DNA of 9,532 nt from Burkholderiaceae bacterium. Lineage in GTDB: Bacteria > Pseudomonadota > Gammaproteobacteria > Burkholderiales > Burkholderiaceae_C. The stretch lies in assembly GCA_017999135.1 (NCBI GenBank), contig JAGOBT010000084.1, positions 1 to 9,532 of the forward strand, in the 5' to 3' direction. This document shows, piece by piece, positions 6,076 to 9,532 of this stretch (position 1 is the stretch's first letter; each line of letters starts with the position of its first letter). Under the pieces are notes generated by a model. That model searched no databases. It was not told where the DNA came from and was given only the letters and a program-made list of their open reading frames with translations. A program made the position numbers and the translations under genes.

Positions 6076-7664
6076 CCGCTGACGCACATGCCGCACTGCT
6101 GGCCCAGCTGCGGCGGCCGGGCGCCTGCGGTGGCCACCCCGACGCTGCCGGGCTGGTGCAGACCCACATCTCGTCGCTGCTGCTGGCCGGTGGCCAGGTG
6201 TTCAAGCTGATGCGGCCGGTGGCGTTGCCGTTCGTCGACTTCTCCACGCTGGACAAGCGCCACGCGGCCTGTGTGGCCGAACTGCAGCTGAACCGCCGCA
6301 CGGCACCCCAGTGGTACCAGGCGGTGGCGCCGGTCATCGACAGCGGGCAGGGCGCCTGCATTGCACCGCCGGGCGGGCCGCCGCCGCCGGCTGGCGCCGT
6401 GCTGGACTGGGCGGTGCGCATGCGCCGCTTTGACGACCATGGGCTGTTCAGCCGGCTGGCGGCCGGCGGGCAGTTGTCGGCCGGGCAGGTGGACGCGCTG
6501 GCCGCGGCAGTGGCCGCCTTCCACAACAGCCTGCTGCCGTCGCCGCCGGGCTTTGGCGACCCGCAGGCGGTGCGCGCCATGGTGGCGCTCAACCTGCAGG
6601 AACTGGCCAGCCTGCTGGCAGGCCCTGCCTGGCAGGGTGTGCCTGGCGCCACCGCGGCGGCGCAAGCCGTGGCTGGCCTGCGGGCCTGGGCAGACACCCG
6701 CGGTGCGGCACTGGCCGGTCTGATGCAGGCGCGGCGCGCCGCCGGCCAGGTGCGCGAAGGCCATGGCGACCTGCACCTGGGCAACGTGGTGTGGGCCGAC
6801 GGGGCGCCGGTGCTGTTCGACGCGCTGGCCTTCGATGCCACGCAGCGCCACACCGATCTGGTCGGCGACGTTGCCTTCACCTTCATGGACCTTCTGGCAG
6901 CCGGCGTGCCGGCGCTGGCCTGGCGCCTGGCCAGTGGCTGGCTGGACGCCACCGGCCAGCACGACGGCCTGCCGCTGCTGGCCTGGTGGGCGGCGCACCG
7001 GGCGGCCGTGCGCGCCAAGGTGGCGCTGCTGTCGCAGCCGGCCAGCCCGCCACCGGCAGCGCTGCCGGCGGATCTGGTGCGCTATCTCCGGGTGGCGCAG
7101 GGCCTGGCATCGCCGGTGGGTGACACGCGGCGCCTGGTACTCACCTGCGGGCTGTCGGGCTCGGGCAAGAGCGCGGTGGCCGCCGCCCTGGCCGCGCAGC
7201 TGGGTGGCATCCGCCTGCGCAGTGACATGGAACGCAAGCGACTGGCCGGTCTGGCGGCCACGGCGCGTGGCGGGCCGGATCTGTATGCCCCTGCGGCAGG
7301 CGAACGCACCTATGCACGGCTGCGCCAACTGGCTGCCGACGCCCTGGCTGCCGGCGTGCCGGTGGTGGTCGACGCCGCCAGCCTGCGGCACAGCGAGCGC
7401 GCGGCCATGCAGGCCGTCGCGGCACAAGCCGGCGTGCCGTTTCGCCTGCTGGTCTGCCAGGCGCCGGCAGACGTGCTGGCGCAACGGGTGCAGGCCCGCC
7501 TGCAGGCAGGGCACGACCCGTCGGACGCCACACCCGACGTGTTGCAGCGGCAGGCAGGCTGGGTGCAGTGGCCCGGGCCGGACGAAGCCGCACACACCCT
7601 GTGGCTGGATACCGATGCAGCGCCCGCCGACGTGCTGGCGCGTGTGCAAACGTTCGCACTTTGA
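6072..7664 (+). CDS. Aminoglycoside-phosphotransferase-like domain fused to a P-loop kinase/ATPase domain
   Basis: The 530-residue protein has two nucleotide-binding halves. The N-terminal half (about 30-320) resembles APH/choline-kinase-type phosphotransferases. It has a kinase-type 'VFKLMRPV' lysine segment (43-50), the catalytic loop 'HGDLHLGN' (231-238), a metal-binding-type Asp in 'VLFDALAF' (247-254) and 'DLVGDVAFTFMDL' (262-274). The C-terminal half (about 354-530) is a small P-loop kinase with Walker A 'GLSGSGKS' (360-367), 'RSDMERKR' (383-390) and a Walker-B-like 'VVVDAASL' (431-438). This two-domain architecture is known as a conserved bacterial family of unassigned substrate; nothing indicates antibiotic resistance. 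The start ATG overlaps the regulator's TGA by 4 nt (ATGA, 6072-6075), implying one transcript and coupled translation. All nucleotide-binding motifs look intact. No signal peptide or membrane segment is seen, so it is probably cytoplasmic. The substrate is unknown. Confidence 0.88.
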   Translation: MTADAHAALLAQLRRPGACGGHPDAAGLVQTHISSLLLAGGQVFKLMRPVALPFVDFSTLDKRHAACVAELQLNRRTAPQWYQAVAPVIDSGQGACIAPPGGPPPPAGAVLDWAVRMRRFDDHGLFSRLAAGGQLSAGQVDALAAAVAAFHNSLLPSPPGFGDPQAVRAMVALNLQELASLLAGPAWQGVPGATAAAQAVAGLRAWADTRGAALAGLMQARRAAGQVREGHGDLHLGNVVWADGAPVLFDALAFDATQRHTDLVGDVAFTFMDLLAAGVPALAWRLASGWLDATGQHDGLPLLAWWAAHRAAVRAKVALLSQPASPPPAALPADLVRYLRVAQGLASPVGDTRRLVLTCGLSGSGKSAVAAALAAQLGGIRLRSDMERKRLAGLAATARGGPDLYAPAAGERTYARLRQLAADALAAGVPVVVDAASLRHSERAAMQAVAAQAGVPFRLLVCQAPADVLAQRVQARLQAGHDPSDATPDVLQRQAGWVQWPGPDEAAHTLWLDTDAAPADVLARVQTFAL

Positions 7665-7767
7665 CGGGATGGCCAACGCGGCCCCCCCGCAACCCGGTGC
7701 CGGCGTGGCAAATCACCGGCCGCGCTGAGCCGTTTGTGCCCAGCATCCTGCGGATGGCAGCAGAGGA

Positions 7768-7780
7768 CCTCGCACCGAGG
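7768..7780. other. Small hairpin in the leader of the exported-protein gene
   Basis: CCTCG (7768-7772) and CGAGG (7776-7780) form a perfect 5-bp inverted repeat with a CAC loop, 32 bp before the ATG at 7813. It is the only clear dyad found in the 148-bp spacer 7665-7812, where no convincing promoter hexamers were seen. It could be an RNA element in the leader or chance in G/C-rich DNA. Confidence 0.25.
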
Positions 7781-7799
7781 CCCGGCAACCCGATCTGGC

Positions 7800-7804
7800 A
7801 GGAG
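7800..7804 (+). promoter_or_regulatory. Ribosome binding site of the exported-protein gene
   Basis: AGGAG lies 8 nt before the ATG at 7813. This near-ideal site fixes the start and supports the reality of a gene whose product is otherwise unrecognised. Confidence 0.75.
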
Positions 7805-7812
7805 CACCCACC

Positions 7813-8484
7813 ATGGAATTCAATCGCACCTTGCGCCGCGTGGCGCTGGCCGCCAGCCTGGCGCTGGCCTCGCTTGGCGCTGCGGCGCAAGGCACCGCCA
7901 ACCCGGCCGACGCGGCACTGGACTGCCGCCAGCTGCAGGCCGAGCTGGGGGCCGTCGCGGTCGCCCAGCCCGCGGCCAACCCGGCACCCGAGGTGGCTGC
8001 CGCTGCTGGCGCGCAGATCCTGGGTGCGCTGGCCCAGCAGGCCGGCGCGCGCAGCGGCGGCCTGGGTGGCCTGGGCGGCATGTTCGGCGGGCTGATGGGC
8101 GGCAGCGCGCCCGCACCGGCCGCGCAGGGCACGGCGGGCCAGGTGCTGCAACTGATGCAGGTGGCCCAGGCGGTGCAGGGCGCAACCGGCGCCGCAACCC
8201 CCGGTGACGCGGCGCAGGCCCAGGCCCAGGCCGCCGCTGTGGCCCAGGTGGCCACCCTGCAGGCCCTGGCGCAGCAGCGTGGCGTGGCCGGCGTGGGGCG
8301 CCACCAGGCCGAAGCGGCGGGGGTCGTCGGCGTGCTGGGTGGCCTGTTCAGTGCGGCACAGGCGGTGCAGGCGGCCCAGGGGGCGCAGCCGGTCGCAACG
8401 CCGGGCACGGCCGCCATCCAGCAACTGGCTGGCTCCCGGCAAGAGCAGTTGGCAGGCCTGTACCTGGCCAAGGGCTGCAAGTGA
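7813..8484 (+). CDS. Exported Ala/Gln/Gly-rich protein of unknown function
   Basis: The product has 223 residues and is not recognised. It opens with a typical Sec signal peptide: basic 'MEFNRTLRR', a hydrophobic run 'VALAASLALASLG' and a likely signal-peptidase site after AAA (about residue 25, before QG). It should therefore reach the periplasm or beyond. The mature part is dominated by Ala, Gln and Gly. A glycine-rich patch 'GGLGGLGGMFGGLMGG' (82-97) resembles a glycine zipper, and a second hydrophobic Gly patch ('GVVGVLGGLF') lies at 170-179. The only Cys are C38 ('LDCRQL') and C222 ('KGCK', next to the end), which could form a disulfide joining the two ends. An imperfect internal repeat relates about 118-134 to 182-201. 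A strong RBS and the signal peptide argue that it is real. It follows the APH/P-loop gene by 148 bp on the same strand and probably has its own promoter. The role could be structural or membrane-associated; no enzyme motif is seen. Confidence 0.82.
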   Translation: MEFNRTLRRVALAASLALASLGAAAQGTANPADAALDCRQLQAELGAVAVAQPAANPAPEVAAAAGAQILGALAQQAGARSGGLGGLGGMFGGLMGGSAPAPAAQGTAGQVLQLMQVAQAVQGATGAATPGDAAQAQAQAAAVAQVATLQALAQQRGVAGVGRHQAEAAGVVGVLGGLFSAAQAVQAAQGAQPVATPGTAAIQQLAGSRQEQLAGLYLAKGCK

Positions 8485-8524
8485 AGGGTTGCCCCCGCAT
8501 GGCCCGGGCCGCCTGACCTGGCCT

Positions 8525-8549
8525 GCGCTGCGCCCCGAGGGGCCAGCGC
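8525..8549. terminator. G/C-rich hairpin between convergent genes, probable bidirectional terminator
   Basis: GCGCTG (8525-8530) pairs with CAGCGC (8544-8549). Inside, GCCCC (8532-8536) pairs with GGGGC (8539-8543), leaving C8531 bulged and a tight GA turn (the innermost pair probably opens). The stem is about 10-11 bp of nearly pure G/C. It lies 41 bp after the exported-protein stop and 6 bp after the thiolase stop on the other strand. No T-run follows, so termination is inferred from stem strength and position. A second pairing (CTGGCC 8518-8523 with GGCCAG 8541-8546) competes with it. Confidence 0.5.
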
Positions 8550-8554
8550 GCCGT

Positions 8555-9532
8555 TCAGCAACGCTGCAGGATGGTGACGGCGCAGGCCGCCTCGTCGAAG
8601 CCCATCACGCCGCCGCCGTTCTCGGCCAGGCCGATGTGGGCGCCCGGGTGCTGGCGCTCGCCGGCCTCGCCGCGCAGTTGCAGGGCCAGTTCGTGGATCA
8701 TCGACAGCCCGGTGGCACCCACCGGGTGGCCCTTGCTGACCAGCCCGCCCGACAGGTTGATCGGCTGCGCACCGCCGAAGCTGGTGGCGCCGCTTTCCAC
8801 CCACGCGCCGCCCTGGCCGATGGGGCAGAAGCCCATCATCTCGGCCTGGTAGATCTCGCAGAAGCTGGTGGCGTCGTGCACCTCGGCCACGCTGACCTGC
8901 TGCGGCGTGATGCCGGCCATGGCGTAGGCGCGCTGTGCGGCCACATGGCTCAGGCCGGGCTCGTCCAGCCGGCGGTACTTGCCGCCGGTCAGCACCGCCG
9001 CCGGGATGCGCAGCGCCCGCTCTTGCACCGCCGCGGGCAGCGTCTTCAGGAAGGCTTCCGAGCACACCAGGGCCGCGGCGGCGCCATCGCCGATGGGCGC
9101 GCACATCGCACGGGTCAGCGGCCAGCTGATCATGCGGTCGGCCAGCACCTGTTCCGGGCTGACCTCGAACCGGTACTGCGCCAGCGGGTTCTTCGCGCCC
9201 ATCGCGTGGTTCTTGCTGGCGCCGATGGCGATCTGCTCGGGCGTGGTGCCGTGGTGCTTGATGTGCCAGGCGGCCTGCATGGCATAGGTGTCCATGAACA
9301 GCGTGCCGCCGCCGTCCTTGGGCAGGAAGGGCTTGCCGGCTTCGTCGCCGGCGGCGGCGTAGTAGGCCATCCAGTCGGCCGGGTCGAGCTGGTCGATGCC
9401 GTTGTCGAAGATGGCCTGCTGCCTGGCGGCGGCGTCGGGAATGCTCTCGGGCACGAAGGTCTTTTCCACGCCCATGGCCAGGCTCAGGTCGGCGGTGCCC
9501 GACAACACGTCCTTCCAGACGCCGTGCAGTGC
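8555..9532 (-). CDS. SCP-x-type thiolase (acetyl-CoA acyltransferase / lipid-transfer family), N-terminus missing
   Basis: The frame is open from the right edge to the TGA at 8557-8555, giving the C-terminal 325 residues. Conserved thiolase features, numbered from the edge: 'AMGVEK' (19-24), 'GDGAAAALVCS' (148-158), 'AEVHDATSFCE' (216-226), and 'INLSGGLVSKGHPVGATG' (258-275), which carries the catalytic His of the GHP motif. The chain ends 'ENGGGVMGFDEAACAVTIL'. The HDA-x-S-F motif and the absence of a C-terminal C-x-G Cys put it in the SCP-x/lipid-transfer thiolase group rather than with classical FadA or PhaA. The nucleophilic Cys would lie just upstream, outside the window, so catalysis cannot be confirmed. 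Members cleave or condense acyl-CoA chains, including branched or aromatic ones; some lack thiolase activity. A GTG at 9508 is not the start, because the family sequence continues upstream of it ('ALHGVWKD'). It converges on the exported-protein gene. Confidence 0.92.
   Translation of the reverse strand, partial: ALHGVWKDVLSGTADLSLAMGVEKTFVPESIPDAAARQQAIFDNGIDQLDPADWMAYYAAAGDEAGKPFLPKDGGGTLFMDTYAMQAAWHIKHHGTTPEQIAIGASKNHAMGAKNPLAQYRFEVSPEQVLADRMISWPLTRAMCAPIGDGAAAALVCSEAFLKTLPAAVQERALRIPAAVLTGGKYRRLDEPGLSHVAAQRAYAMAGITPQQVSVAEVHDATSFCEIYQAEMMGFCPIGQGGAWVESGATSFGGAQPINLSGGLVSKGHPVGATGLSMIHELALQLRGEAGERQHPGAHIGLAENGGGVMGFDEAACAVTILQRC

Noticed and set aside
6072..7664. Reading the APH-like gene as an aminoglycoside resistance determinant
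   Set aside because: The domain is fused to a P-loop kinase and coupled to an Lrp-type regulator, with no mobile element nearby. This architecture belongs to a different, uncharacterised family.
5931..7676. 581-codon open frame on the - strand
   Set aside because: It is antisense to the APH/P-loop gene, which has intact HGDLHLGN and Walker A motifs. The composition is Arg/His/Gln-rich as expected for a shadow.
7141..9104. Long - strand frames across the exported-protein gene (7141-8442 and 7713-9104)
   Set aside because: They span several genes and the terminator-like hairpin, are rich in Arg, Ala, Cys and Trp, and show no domains. The + strand gene has a strong RBS and signal peptide.

Overview
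The window reads as chromosomal DNA of a high-GC (visibly well above 60 %) beta-proteobacterium, probably of the Burkholderiales. This rests on the strong G/C bias in third codon positions, the long spurious open frames opposite real genes, and the gene content. It is an inference, not a database result. No RNA genes, insertion sequences, integrase genes or CRISPR arrays were seen.

Layout. (1) Bases 1-299, + strand: C-terminal end of a long-chain acyl-CoA synthetase (ANL superfamily). (2) 310-1603 (probably to about 1650 or 1704), - strand, convergent with (1): a HipA/YjjJ-type kinase with an N-terminal winged helix. It is broken by a single-base frameshift exactly in its Gly/Ser-rich motif, and it lacks a clean start. 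(3) 1604-1802: a 199-bp spacer with a repeat block of combined direct and inverted symmetry. (4) 1803-5384, - strand: an intact 1193-residue single-chain indolepyruvate ferredoxin oxidoreductase (TPP, Fe-S and gamma domains fused). (5) 5385-5493: a short divergent control region with operator-like dyads. (6) 5494-6075, + strand: an Lrp/AsnC-family regulator. (7) 6072-7664, + strand: an aminoglycoside-phosphotransferase-like domain fused to a P-loop kinase domain, overlapping (6) by ATGA. (8) 7813-8484, + strand: a small exported Ala/Gln/Gly-rich protein of unknown function. (9) 8555-9532, - strand: most of an SCP-x-type thiolase, running off the right edge.

How the genes may work together. 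The oxidoreductase converts aryl-pyruvates, made by transamination of Phe, Tyr or Trp, to aryl-acetyl-CoA. The divergent Lrp-type gene is the obvious candidate for its amino-acid-responsive regulator. The acyl-CoA synthetase and thiolase at the two edges belong to CoA-thioester metabolism, so the neighbourhood leans towards amino-acid, aromatic or fatty-acid catabolism, although they are not in one operon with the oxidoreductase. The translationally coupled regulator and APH/P-loop protein is the least explained pairing and the best candidate for something undescribed. The rest of the window is fairly ordinary, apart from the disrupted HipA-like gene and the internally repetitive exported protein.
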